The position numbers and the translations under genes were made by a program. Below, piece after piece: positions 28,601 through 36,114 of a stretch of 64,000 nt of DNA. Source of the DNA: CBDFMR01 sp965249765 (GTDB taxonomy: Bacteria; Bacteroidota; Bacteroidia; Chitinophagales; Saprospiraceae); NCBI GenBank assembly GCA_965249765.1, contig CBDFMR010000005.1, positions 1,922,001-1,986,000 on the forward strand. The letters are read 5' to 3'. The first letter of the stretch is position 1, and each line of letters opens with the position of its first letter. Under the pieces are notes generated by a model that saw nothing but the letters and a program-made list of their open reading frames with translations, had not been told where the DNA came from and searched no databases.

Positions 28601-31600
28601 GCAAGGATAGATGATATTTGTGTCACTGAATGTGATCCTCAACCTTGCTGTCTCGATCTAACCCCTCCTGTCGATAACCCCTTCTCCCTGCAAGGTAAAA
28701 GATCACAAACAGGTTTTGATTTTATCGATGTAGACGCTATTCCTGGTCTCGATATAGTTTATATAGATAATATATTGTATTCGGGTCTCATGTTCAGATC
28801 AAAGATAGGAACCTCCTTTGGGCCACCGATTAATATTGGTCTTGGAAACTTAAACAATCGCTTCGAGTTTAAATATCCATTTGAATACAAAGGTGACTTA
28901 TATGCTGTCCATGAAGGCGAATTGGTTTATAGCAAGAATATTCCTGGTCCTGCCAATTTCCAATTATGGAAATTCAACCTTGAAAATGGGAACCCTCTTT
29001 TGCTTGGAGATTTATCACCCTTTGCCATATGTGATCTTGACAATGATGGTGATGGCGATATGATAAGTATAGAAAGAATCGGGACGACGCTGACGATTTA
29101 TTATCATAATGGACAAAACCCTGTTGGGAATATTCCAAAATTTGATAGTCCTGTTATACTCGCAAGCGGAATCTTCATTCCGAATCTGGAATTCCCAAAT
29201 CTCGACCTTTTTGATGGGGATTGCGACAATGATTGCGATCTGTATATTTCCGTAGTTGGTGCCGTTTGGTTATTTGAAAACACAGGCGGTTTTACTGGTG
29301 GTATACCGAATATCTCGACAACAAGCCCTGTTATAAATCCGCATGGAATTACAGGTATTGCCGGTATCAATCAAACAGAATTTGTCAAACCCAGATTTCT
29401 TGATTTTGATGGCGATGGAGATGCAGAGCTCTTTATCGATGATAATACCAAAATCCAATACTACGAAAATTGCGGAGCCACGATAGATGCCTGCTCATGT
29501 AGCCTGTTTAATGGATGGAATGCCGTCAATACTACTTTGGGAACAAAGCAATGTGGAGAATCGGCAATAATTCCTGATGGATTTGCGCAAGATATAACGG
29601 TGTCAGGATTCTATCATTGCCAGGAAGATTGTACTTCAGGTTCGGTAGTTTGGGAGTTACAGAAACCTAATGGAATGACTTTGTCAGGATCATTTGTTTC
29701 AGGAGTTTATTCCTTCGATATTCCTAATGTAGAATTCTCTGATCCGGGATCATACTTGTTAACTCTTTCACCAACTTGCGGACCGAATACTTGCGATTTT
29801 TGCGTCATTGAGCTTATCGTAGAACCTCCCTGTGGTTGCAACGGACACTCTGATGTCATACTCACGACCCAAAATCAGAGCTATTCCATAGATTGCAACT
29901 TTGGAGAAACTACCACACTACATGACTGCCCGCAGATAGATCCGATCACTTCCCTGACGGGCATAATCAATTGCTCAGGGCCATGTATGGCTACAGATGT
30001 GACATGGACATTGGATAAGAATGGTGGCACATACATACTCGGCGGTAATCCAGTACTAGAAAATCAAAGCTCGCCTGTTGATCCGATTACCAAAGAATAC
30101 ATTATAGATTTATCTGGCGTAGCTTACTGGGAACCCGGAACTTACTCCATTAACCCACTTGGGCTTTGTGATCCTGATACCAAATGTCAATGCTACGCAA
30201 GCTGGATCGTGCCTGAGAGTTGTGATTGTGACTGTCTTGATTTTTATCTCAACCCCCCATTTATAGTGGAAGATTTTGTGAACTTCGGATCATGTGCACG
30301 CCAGTTCCACCTCGAAAATGCCGGGCCTTGTGATCATGCAGAATGGGAATGGAAGGAATTCCAGGGAGGAATAAGCACTGTGCCGCAACAAGCCATGACA
30401 GTTGGTGACGATGTTGTCACTTTTACGGGAATCGATGGAAAAGCCTTTATCGTGAATGTCAAAGTAACCAGGACACTCATCAATGGAACCACCTGTACAG
30501 AACACAATACCAGTGACATCGTCATTACAAATTGTGATGGCCAGGTCGGCAGTGACGATCACCAGTTTTACTATGACGGACTCCTGCATACGGTAGTAGG
30601 CGACTATACACTGGATGACGATGACCTTGATGATAAGATCTATGTTTCTGGTTTTGGTACAGAAGAAAAGGGACTCGACATCACACTAGGCGAGGTGATA
30701 GGACATGAGGTCAATCACCGATCACCTCACCATATACAGGATGATGAGGGAGATTACTTTGAATATAAAATATATGGCAGCGTTAATGGACAGGACAACT
30801 CGCTCATAAGAACGACCAGGGAAGAAGTAGTTATGCTCGATGGCAGCCCATATATCCGCTGGACTGTAGATAATAATAACGTCGATAATAACCAGCTGAT
30901 CATTACTTCGGCCATCGGGCAAGAGCTAGCCAACATGCCGATAATTAATAACGAACCCCTTTATTTCCATGTCGCTTTGTTTGATGGAAATGTAGACTGG
31001 CTTTGCACAAACAACGAACATAATCAAAGCCTATCAAATAATGATCAGATTGTCTTCATGCTTCCGAATAATAATGACTTGCTGGACCTGCCGGCAGGAA
31101 GCAATATAGAGATCAATGCCATCGATCCTACAGACGGGATAAATTATTATAGTAAGGTAGAAATGAGATGGTCGGGTGTGTCGTCAGATCAGATCTATCA
31201 GGAAAAAGTGGTCATGTTTGATGATCTGGTATCCAATTATGCCTTGGGCAGTGTGATCTTTGATGCTACTGACCAGGGGCATCGATTAGTGTTGTTAAAT
31301 GTGCCACAAAATGAAAATAAAGGGATACAGATCAGCTGGCCTTATATCGATGAGCTGGATGAGTATGGTGTCTATCATGAGAATACATGGGTATATGAAC
31401 TTCCGGATTTTCCCGAGCGACCAAGTCTTCATTTGGAAGCAAAGGGTATTCAGGGCAGCCAGGTTGATCAAAACCTAGGGCGTCTTTCATTGGAGCCCTT
31501 TAATGACGGTGAGTTCATCAACTTCGATAAAGGAGATTTAAATACCGATAATCTGACGATTCAGCTTTATACTGATGGAATCTTAGAATATGAAATACAA

Positions 31601-32446
31601 TTACCTACGGACTTTGAGCCTATTCAGTATAGTGGCGTGATTCCTTACAAAGCCGGAAATATGGGTAATGGCACAGACATAGCCTTTGAGTATGATCTAT
31701 ACTGGATAGATCCGATTAACTTTTATATAGATGATGGATGGAGGACAGGTGATGAATTGAGGATTATTATTGACCAGTCAGAATATATCGAATTAGAGAG
31801 TTTTACCATTATTCCAAATCAATTTAAGTCCTTTGTCATCACTGATGAAATACTTCGCGGATGTTTTTGTGGGCCTGATCACTATGGTCTCACAGATCAG
31901 TTAAATATGGGCTTCACGGAGACAGTTACAGAAAATGAGGTATGTGTAGAAACCCAGCTTTCAGGGCCTTATTCTTGTGTATCAGAGTCAAATTCCACAT
32001 TTACCTGGAATTGGGGTGATGGCAGTACTGACATTGTATCCACAGTAGCCTACAGTGCTTGTCATACTTATGCAGATGATCCGGCGAACTACGAAATTAC
32101 TTTTACAGCTGAGATATACTACATAGGAACAAATCACTTCTGTGAAGAAATTACTATCAAAAATGATGGGACGGTAGGTACAAGTGATGAAGAGAACGTA
32201 CTAGACGTCCATATTTATCCTAATCCTACACGCGATCTATTTACCATAAACATTGAGATCCCTGAAGCGCAGGAATTACAGATGACTTTATATGACATTG
32301 TAGGGCAGAAGGTAATACAAGAGGATATTCCTAAGAGCGTAGAATTGACGTCATTTTCATTGGCTAGTCAAAGTGCCGGTATCTACTTGCTGGAAATAAA
32401 GACAAGAACGGGCAAGGGATTCAGAACGAAGATCATTAAGATATGA
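22652..32446 (+). CDS. Giant secreted Cys-rich T9SS protein (LamG, HYR, FG-GAP)
   Basis: At 3264 residues this is the longest gene in the window. A signal peptide (MYNLKSSILIMSSILLMTNICSQ) leads into a LamG/concanavalin-like domain at about 25-225 (ALHFDGINDFIECPSP). A HYR-like module lies near 512-595 (DEVAPEITCPVDP), a propeller-like stretch near 800-1200, several Cys-pair-rich DUF11-type modules at about 1210-2000 (DTCCYSATITNN), FG-GAP/VCBS repeats at about 2007-2277 (CDLDNDGDGDMISIE; FLDFDGDGDAELF), PKD-like regions, and a T9SS type A sorting domain in the last 80 residues (VHIYPNPTRDLFTINI). It should be exported and attached to the cell surface. No enzymatic motif was found; adhesion or a structural role is a guess. 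No frameshift breaks the frame. Confidence 0.9.
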   Translation: MYNLKSSILIMSSILLMTNICSQNNALHFDGINDFIECPSPINGGGDFTFEAWFKSEPNGSGFKRLVSMNGPNSRFELGVDQENIAYFVHEDNTAGTSHTTTSSFVGGVQCHHLASVKSGTDFTLYLDGMQIVFIEDHFANNFSLGGGQTMRLGRWGTSAGEYWTGMIDEVRVWDVARTQSEILATMNVQLFGSEVNLQAYYDFNQGIASGNNMGTILLTDIVNNYDGSLMNFILNGNSSNWISSCSDIVEYCTYECCSSANEGFLSYPLGPLQATLPFQTAGWYKVSGFINMVEDGCEENNSIELGSASLGNFPILGFGTDGGIGGPVLLFEEGKYYCISLCAQISTENSFGNINFMQYDGPIQGYQTILSSQVFTNNDGWINIQLPVWQADMDYSTAFFNVAGGEIIPSSNSDVPIGMQLDNFCMEEVDSPVVCKADFTYEILECGEVCLTDASCGDDYFTDWFLDGNQLSMDASPCFQVDVTGNYTVCLSIGQDDCNDTYCEEIFVEIIDEVAPEITCPVDPIVVTSTSSDGTTIMWPDIVVSDDCGTVNTYCSFDEDHIFPCGETIVWCYAEDNNENIDSCSFLVIVECDPCTPIERGSVIDFEDEDLSVGDEIFDQYDCGSCGIKFYLGDPINNEHPFLAMVGNPTVPAFQGPLGSECGVSSPTQINMPAPGQNIGCFFITDDYLVGGTPQKPINVVYTTPTNKASGDLLDIDGQEEWTITAFDVADVFIAKVILNASQLTSENGIASYWEFNTTHPISRIEFKYTGGSGNVGLGFDNFSACSTKAETELCGKAVVTCFSGVDGISGNYRIPDPNGFVLGIIDIRDRSLAPVGSNWTQASVGRYHHNTWTASNLGEIFGIALDYSGNIYVTGTTIYGSHPYGPLGGGGVYKINALTGTITNLVTIPNGNDPAKGPGLGNLCFSEAFNMLYVSNFYDGLIYCVDANSGSIVTTFDPFIPSNPNLIDDYSFAPLGDRPWAVGINPNQSDRLYFSVWNEHSSIPSNNIVNQIYSVSLDINGYPIGTEVLELDISHFSQNDRSSPIADIAFSSTGRLLIAQRTVKGDIIPDNQHYWAHDSYVIEYEAGSGPNSWIPSIGNISPYSSPIHNKFLVGDPGPGKNSAGGVDYGYESFQNGIPQICDAMVWASGDALSPSHGVGSEPWIYGLQGINASGGNNVSSILIDYNNDVIHWDKTQIGDVEIFKCTSCTVDTTDCTLLDITYNDISTENDTCCYSATITNNIGPDITKICIDLTDSPGWIINTASLSPGYSWDLVTSDKICIENVNGIPQGIIEDVFSFCLSEITDAIMPGDTQCLITSWYKEELKTQCQDTTKVACSTVGEPCLSTVVQEPACNPENDYSYCVCFDITNNSGQDATNLVLDNLTNGFDFIPGCNGSGTSYGNDWAFDPGHPDLPLMDTHTGQFCVNILSSSIINPGTIVDFHATLFNLTKCCSAPALLQLELDPCCDPCKSIYSSIRLIDETSCCYSLDLDYTCGFQYFTKIELDILTQGIGFGYHANGQPADWSMCGVTDQHLCMTPDIAGTIPKGSIMGLLDFCLTDVNKPSEVPQQISIKYYAIDADQKEVVVCDTIIELNCPLSNNSCAFIFNEQIECDVENEKYNISVEVQNLGNPDFDACCLTFPPYSWVTYIDPLEMCFSSPLSNDGSTETVSFCYTPPVFPDSDGIFPVIWWLKSCEGDTCCAGHEMLWDTLYLPTCEPIDTCCSNDLFDQQVDDFLNSITINGCEVCLNPMLLDTCAGLTIQWGDGMGDFYELNETICYTYAESRSYDLCVHVEVWPEIGDFPCLMKDKCETIEVNCNTFTCQNNLVKNAGFIDGIIPGNLPTPGHVDFWEAMHGSPQVVDSDGCTQDGNVQMWGNQATGESIFQLVNFKAGQSYKISFCGKWLDTVQDNVRIRFRGTNGPYSYQNCSSPDCEDIWLSPVLDITWKNYQSVCWTPQFDHSHLLLSIWNDFDDPTDGALVSWARIDDICVTECDPQPCCLDLTPPVDNPFSLQGKRSQTGFDFIDVDAIPGLDIVYIDNILYSGLMFRSKIGTSFGPPINIGLGNLNNRFEFKYPFEYKGDLYAVHEGELVYSKNIPGPANFQLWKFNLENGNPLLLGDLSPFAICDLDNDGDGDMISIERIGTTLTIYYHNGQNPVGNIPKFDSPVILASGIFIPNLEFPNLDLFDGDCDNDCDLYISVVGAVWLFENTGGFTGGIPNISTTSPVINPHGITGIAGINQTEFVKPRFLDFDGDGDAELFIDDNTKIQYYENCGATIDACSCSLFNGWNAVNTTLGTKQCGESAIIPDGFAQDITVSGFYHCQEDCTSGSVVWELQKPNGMTLSGSFVSGVYSFDIPNVEFSDPGSYLLTLSPTCGPNTCDFCVIELIVEPPCGCNGHSDVILTTQNQSYSIDCNFGETTTLHDCPQIDPITSLTGIINCSGPCMATDVTWTLDKNGGTYILGGNPVLENQSSPVDPITKEYIIDLSGVAYWEPGTYSINPLGLCDPDTKCQCYASWIVPESCDCDCLDFYLNPPFIVEDFVNFGSCARQFHLENAGPCDHAEWEWKEFQGGISTVPQQAMTVGDDVVTFTGIDGKAFIVNVKVTRTLINGTTCTEHNTSDIVITNCDGQVGSDDHQFYYDGLLHTVVGDYTLDDDDLDDKIYVSGFGTEEKGLDITLGEVIGHEVNHRSPHHIQDDEGDYFEYKIYGSVNGQDNSLIRTTREEVVMLDGSPYIRWTVDNNNVDNNQLIITSAIGQELANMPIINNEPLYFHVALFDGNVDWLCTNNEHNQSLSNNDQIVFMLPNNNDLLDLPAGSNIEINAIDPTDGINYYSKVEMRWSGVSSDQIYQEKVVMFDDLVSNYALGSVIFDATDQGHRLVLLNVPQNENKGIQISWPYIDELDEYGVYHENTWVYELPDFPERPSLHLEAKGIQGSQVDQNLGRLSLEPFNDGEFINFDKGDLNTDNLTIQLYTDGILEYEIQLPTDFEPIQYSGVIPYKAGNMGNGTDIAFEYDLYWIDPINFYIDDGWRTGDELRIIIDQSEYIELESFTIIPNQFKSFVITDEILRGCFCGPDHYGLTDQLNMGFTETVTENEVCVETQLSGPYSCVSESNSTFTWNWGDGSTDIVSTVAYSACHTYADDPANYEITFTAEIYYIGTNHFCEEITIKNDGTVGTSDEENVLDVHIYPNPTRDLFTINIEIPEAQELQMTLYDIVGQKVIQEDIPKSVELTSFSLASQSAGIYLLEIKTRTGKGFRTKIIKI

Positions 32447-32463
32447 GTGGCAGATCCAATGGA

Positions 32464-32521
32464 CTTGCAAATTCATTTGCAAGGGATCAATTTGTTTCAA
32501 ATGAATTTGAAACTCCATTGA
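32464..32521 (-). repeat. REP-like unit, copy 1 (palindromes A and B)
   Basis: Palindrome A, CTTGCAAATTCATTTGCAAG, is followed 11 nt later by palindrome B. On the minus strand B reads TTTCAAATTCATTTGAAA directly preceded by GGAG, the tetranucleotide typical of REP hairpins recognised by RAYT enzymes. It lies between the two T9SS genes. Confidence 0.75.
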
Positions 32522-32557
32522 AATTATGATTCAGAACAAAATGAAAATTGCGAACTT

Positions 32558-33847
32558 ATGATTACAATAAATTTCCATAGACATGTAGCTGTACTCCTTG
32601 TGATGCTCTGTACTAGTTTAAGTCATGCACAATCATGTTTACTAAGTGGTATAGCCTTCTCGACGCAACAGCAGATCGATGATTTTGCAGCGAATTATCC
32701 CGGATGTACTGAAGTATTGGGAAATGTTTTCATTGAAGAAGCTACAAGCGGTAATATCACTAACCTTGCTGGACTTGCACAAATCACAAACATCCGAGGT
32801 GCCTTAACCATACAGAATAATAACGCCTTGACGACTCTAAGTGGGCTGGATATGTTAACCTCTATTGGCGATGGCGGATCAGCATCATTATCATTATTCA
32901 AGGCGTCTTCATCAAATTTGAGAGGATTAAGAAATGTGATTGTTGAAGATGGATTCTTACGGGTTGAATCTAATGCTGCATTGACCAGTCTTGGTGGCTT
33001 GGATATGTTGAATTCAGTTTTGGGAAGTGTAAGAGTCGTATCTAACCCTGCTTTAACTAGCCTGAGTTCTTTGAACAACTTGTCTTCTATCGGAACTTAT
33101 TTGAACTTGACAAATAATGCTGTCCTGATTGGTTTGAATGGCTTGGATAATATAGACTACACCTCGATTACGGATATAATACTCGAAAATTCTCCTTTGC
33201 TTTCCTTTTGCGAAATTCAAAGTATCTGCGACTACCTGGATGTCCCAGCAAATCCGGCAACAATATCGGGAAATGCAACGGGTTGCAATTCGAGAGCAGA
33301 GGTAGAATCCACCTGTGCTCTCGTACCTATAGTACTGGCAAGTTTTAATGCTAGGATCACAGAAAATGGTGATGCAATCCTCCACTGGCAAACCCTCTCG
33401 GAAATTAACAGCCATGGATTTTCAATAGAGTGGTCACGAAATAATCAGGGATGGGCAGAACTTGATTTCATTGCCGGCAAGGGTAACTCATCAGAAATAA
33501 CAGGATATGAATACGTCCACAACAAACCCGGTACGGGCACAAATTATTACAGATTAAAAATGCTAGACCTTGACGGCAGTTATGAATACTCGGAGGTGGT
33601 CAGCGTGTACATAGAAAAGACAGATGAGGCAACAATATTTCCAAACCCTACAAATGGTCGAATCGACATACAAGGTTTAAATCAGGAAAGTAATAGCATT
33701 TACGTCTATGATCATACAGGCACGTTGGTCAACAGCGGGACGTTGACTGATGGTCGGTATGATATTACAGAATTAAGAAATGGGATTTATATTCTGGAAG
33801 TAAGGGATGATACGCGTTTGTACAATTTTAAAGTGGTGAAATTGTAG
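32558..33847 (+). CDS. Secreted receptor L-domain/leucine-rich protein with T9SS sorting domain
   Basis: A 429-residue exported protein. A signal peptide (VAVLLVMLCTSLSHAQ) is followed by the segment QQQIDDFAANYPGCTEVLG and leucine-rich, receptor L-domain-like repeats at about 40-215 (ITNIRGALTIQNNNALTTL; NLSSIGTYLNLTNNAVLI). Then come a beta-sandwich region (LASFNARITENGDAILHWQT) and a T9SS type A sorting domain at the C-terminus (IFPNPTNGRIDIQGL...NFKVVKL). Surface attachment is expected; binding partners are unknown. It is on the same strand as the giant protein, 111 bp downstream, with a REP-like unit between. Confidence 0.88.
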   Translation: MITINFHRHVAVLLVMLCTSLSHAQSCLLSGIAFSTQQQIDDFAANYPGCTEVLGNVFIEEATSGNITNLAGLAQITNIRGALTIQNNNALTTLSGLDMLTSIGDGGSASLSLFKASSSNLRGLRNVIVEDGFLRVESNAALTSLGGLDMLNSVLGSVRVVSNPALTSLSSLNNLSSIGTYLNLTNNAVLIGLNGLDNIDYTSITDIILENSPLLSFCEIQSICDYLDVPANPATISGNATGCNSRAEVESTCALVPIVLASFNARITENGDAILHWQTLSEINSHGFSIEWSRNNQGWAELDFIAGKGNSSEITGYEYVHNKPGTGTNYYRLKMLDLDGSYEYSEVVSVYIEKTDEATIFPNPTNGRIDIQGLNQESNSIYVYDHTGTLVNSGTLTDGRYDITELRNGIYILEVRDDTRLYNFKVVKL

Positions 33848-33873
33848 AAAGGGGCTTACAAACTCATATTGTC

Positions 33874-33934
33874 CTTACAAATTTATTTGCAAGAATTTAG
33901 TACTTGGTTCAAATAAAATTTGGAACTCCATTGA
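33874..33934 (-). repeat. REP-like unit, copy 2
   Basis: Palindrome A (CTTACAAATTTATTTGCAAG) is followed 13 nt later by palindrome B. The minus strand reads GGAG then TTCCAAATTTTATTTGAA. It lies 19 nt before the RAYT start, in the same orientation and spacing as copy 1. Confidence 0.75.
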
Positions 33935-33952
33935 AGATCATTAATTTCAGAG

Positions 33953-34621
33953 ATGGTCAATGAAAAAACGAAAACGGCGTATTTCCAGAGGCTTCCTCAT
34001 TTACAACCCAAGGGTGCTGCCTTCTTCGTGACCTTCCGACTATTCGGTAGCATACCGAAATCCAACATGGAAGTATTGAAATGCAGGTATGAAGAAAAAC
34101 TGATAGTCGCTCAAAAATCAGAAGACACAAAAGATAGACGTGCAAATATTCATCGCTTAAGAAAACAGTATTTTGCCGAATATGATCGTTTATTGGACAA
34201 GATAGAATCTGGACCCGTATATCTGGCCCAGGATAGTATTGCCGAAATTGTCAGTCGCCAGATTCATAGATTTGACAGAGAATTCTATAACCTTATTTGT
34301 TGTACGATTATGTCGAACCACGTACATATGCTTATCGATACGGACGTACAATTGAATGAAAATATGAGGGTCCCACAACTGACTGAAAAATATACCAACT
34401 TAGATCAAATCATGAAAAGGATAAAGGGTGCCTCAGCAAGATACGCTAATGTCGCACTCGGAAGAAAGGGTCAGTTTTGGGAAAGGGAAAGTTATGACAT
34501 GTATATACGCAACGAGAGGATGGCCGGTAATGTCGTTTCTTATATTCTGAGTAATCCGATAAAAGCAGGTATGGCGGATAGCTGGGAAAAGTATAAGTGG
34601 AATTATTTATGTGACCATTGA
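33953..34621 (+). CDS. REP-associated tyrosine transposase (RAYT, Y1/HUH family)
   Basis: A 222-residue single-strand DNA nuclease-like protein of the IS200-related Y1 family. The HUH motif is in MSNHVHMLID, and the likely catalytic tyrosine is in FWERESYDMYIRNE, followed by VSYILSNPIKAGM, typical of domesticated RAYTs. It starts with YFQRLPHLQPKGAAFFVTFRL, as RAYTs do. No own inverted-repeat IS ends are present. Instead it is flanked on both sides by REP-like palindromes bearing GGAG at the hairpin foot. RAYTs cut and mobilise REP sequences in trans; a host role is unknown. Confidence 0.9.
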   Translation: MVNEKTKTAYFQRLPHLQPKGAAFFVTFRLFGSIPKSNMEVLKCRYEEKLIVAQKSEDTKDRRANIHRLRKQYFAEYDRLLDKIESGPVYLAQDSIAEIVSRQIHRFDREFYNLICCTIMSNHVHMLIDTDVQLNENMRVPQLTEKYTNLDQIMKRIKGASARYANVALGRKGQFWERESYDMYIRNERMAGNVVSYILSNPIKAGMADSWEKYKWNYLCDH

Positions 34622-34681
34622 TGGTTTGATAAATTCGCTCATAGACTTACAATTCACTAATGGACTTGCAGATCCAAGGGC

Positions 34682-34756
34682 CTTGCAAATTTATTTGCAA
34701 GATTTTTGTACTTGTTTCATCCCTGTCCGCCTCGGAGGATGAATTTGAAACTCCAA
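34682..34756 (-). repeat. REP-like unit, copy 3 (extended hairpin)
   Basis: Palindrome A is perfect (CTTGCAAATTTATTTGCAAG). Palindrome B follows 13 nt later but is enlarged: GTTTCATCC and GGATGAATTTGAAAC pair around a GC-rich centre (TCCGCCTCGGA). On the minus strand GGAG again stands at the hairpin foot. It lies 60 nt after the RAYT stop. Confidence 0.7.
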
Positions 34757-34863
34757 TGGGGTACAGGTACCATGACCTATAATCTGACCAGTGGGTTGCA
34801 AACCCAGCTGCCGTTTAACGGTTCTGCTTGGTGGGAGGATTTAATTGCGAGTGCCTTTTCCTG

Positions 34864-34890
34864 TTTCAAATAAATTTGAAACTCCATTGA
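34864..34890 (-). repeat. REP-like palindrome B, copy 4
   Basis: A single palindrome: TTTCAAATTTATTTGAAA preceded by GGAG on the minus strand, with the same TCAAT flank as the other copies. It abuts the end of the LytTR gene. The stretch 34770-34860 between copies 3 and 4 holds two more small dyads (TGGGTTGCAAACCCA, CCGTTTAACGG). Confidence 0.65.
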
Positions 34891-34899
34891 ATTTTGTCC

Positions 34900-35631
34900 T
34901 CATCCCAACATAGCCATCAGCTCTTCCTTCCGTCGACGGGCAACGGGTACCCGATGTCCGTTGCGAAGAACCAGCGACTCATCGGCTCTAAGAAATTGCT
35001 CGATGTATTGTAGATTGACGATATGAGATTTGTGGGTTCTGAAGAATTGAGTCTGAGGCAGCATTTCTTCAAACTCCTTGATGAGTCGTGTGACTAGAAT
35101 TTGCTGATCTTTGGATGTATATACCGTAGTATAACTTCCATCAGAATTAAGATGGACAATATCATCGAGCTCCACGTACACGATGCCTTCTTTAGACGGA
35201 AAAGCCATCTTGTGGAATACGTTTTCAGTGGAAATGGATTCGAGATGAGAGAGGCGCCTGTTGAAATCTGCTAAACTACTTTTCTCGGACAGTTTTTTCA
35301 CCACGTTCTTAAAATCGTCAGTATCGATGGGCTTCAGTAAGTAATCGAGTGCCGAATATTTAAATGCCTTGATCGCGTGTTCGTCGTGCCCTGTAATAAA
35401 AATTACTTGAAAGTTTCTTTCCTCAATGGCATTTAGCATGTCAAATCCCGTTCCATCCTTTAATTGAATATCAAGAAAAATTACATCGGGTCGCATATTG
35501 TGAATCACAGAAATTCCTGACTTTACACTTTCGGCTTCTTCCACTAATTCAGCCGAATCAATGTATTTCAATACGAATGATCGTATAGCCTGTCTGGCAT
35601 CGGATTCATCATCGATAATAGCTATTCTCAT
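34900..35631 (-). CDS. LytTR-family response regulator
   Basis: A 243-residue two-component regulator. The receiver domain at 1-120 begins MRIAIIDDESDARQAIRSF, with phospho-acceptor Asp54 (VIFLDIQL) and the conserved switch region VIFITGHDEHAIKAFKYSALDYLLKPI. The LytTR DNA-binding domain follows at about 140-243 (IVHLNSDGSYTTVYT; FFRTHKSHIVNLQYIEQF). The two LytS-like kinases upstream on the same strand are its likely partners. A MITE now separates it from them by 483 bp. Confidence 0.93.
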   Translation of the reverse strand: MRIAIIDDESDARQAIRSFVLKYIDSAELVEEAESVKSGISVIHNMRPDVIFLDIQLKDGTGFDMLNAIEERNFQVIFITGHDEHAIKAFKYSALDYLLKPIDTDDFKNVVKKLSEKSSLADFNRRLSHLESISTENVFHKMAFPSKEGIVYVELDDIVHLNSDGSYTTVYTSKDQQILVTRLIKEFEEMLPQTQFFRTHKSHIVNLQYIEQFLRADESLVLRNGHRVPVARRRKEELMAMLG

Positions 35632-35695
35632 GGCGGATGTTCATTAGACGGCAATTAATGTATGTCATTTTTTTTCATTTTCATAACTTTGCTTG

Positions 35696-35873
35696 GCGTT
35701 GTTGCATAAAAGATGTTTCCAAAAGAAACAAATTCATAACTATATACTGAACTAGCCGATAAAAAATACCTATGCGATATAAAATATTGAGTTTTGAAGT
35801 ACCTCTAGCAAGTTAGCTGCACCTATATTCTATAACTGCTTGAAAATCAACATTACATTCATGCAACAAGGCC
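35696..35873. mobile_element. 178-bp IS903-type MITE with 9-bp target duplication
   Basis: The ends GGCGTTGTTGCATAAA (35696-35711) and the complement of GGCCTTGTTGCATGAA (35858-35873) are inverted repeats like those of the IS5/IS903 relic at 21.9 kb. The element is flanked on both sides by ACTTTGCTT (35687-35695 and 35874-35882), a perfect 9-bp target-site duplication, the size made by IS903-group transposases. It has no coding capacity. It fills most of the gap between the LytTR gene and its kinases. The rest of the gap (35883-36114) holds only a half REP palindrome. Confidence 0.8.
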
Positions 35874-36003
35874 ACTTTGCTTCTGTATAATGCTTCCCTT
35901 TAGGGGTATAGTACAGGTTGTCTATATTGATTTGTCTTGATTTTGACGCAAAAGATGTCGTTGACGGATCTGCATTACACCAGGGAATTGCTAACCCATC
36001 TAT

Positions 36004-36022
36004 GATTTTGAAACTCCATTGG
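36004..36022 (-). repeat. REP-like half palindrome, copy 5
   Basis: On the minus strand CCAATGGAGTTTCAAAATC preserves the GGAG tetranucleotide and the first hairpin arm of palindrome B, but the second arm is gone. It is probably a decayed unit. Confidence 0.5.
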
Positions 36023-36114
36023 ATTTCGACATAATACCAATTTTAGTATGCGACATTTTGAGCTTAATTTGGTATAAAAGGGCAAATGGATAGAAATGAA
36101 GAATCAGAGCAATG

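Noticed and set aside
32464..34890. Possible CRISPR array from the evenly oriented repeats
   Set aside because: Only three to five units with spacings of hundreds of bases to over 1 kb and genes between them; the palindromes fit REP elements.
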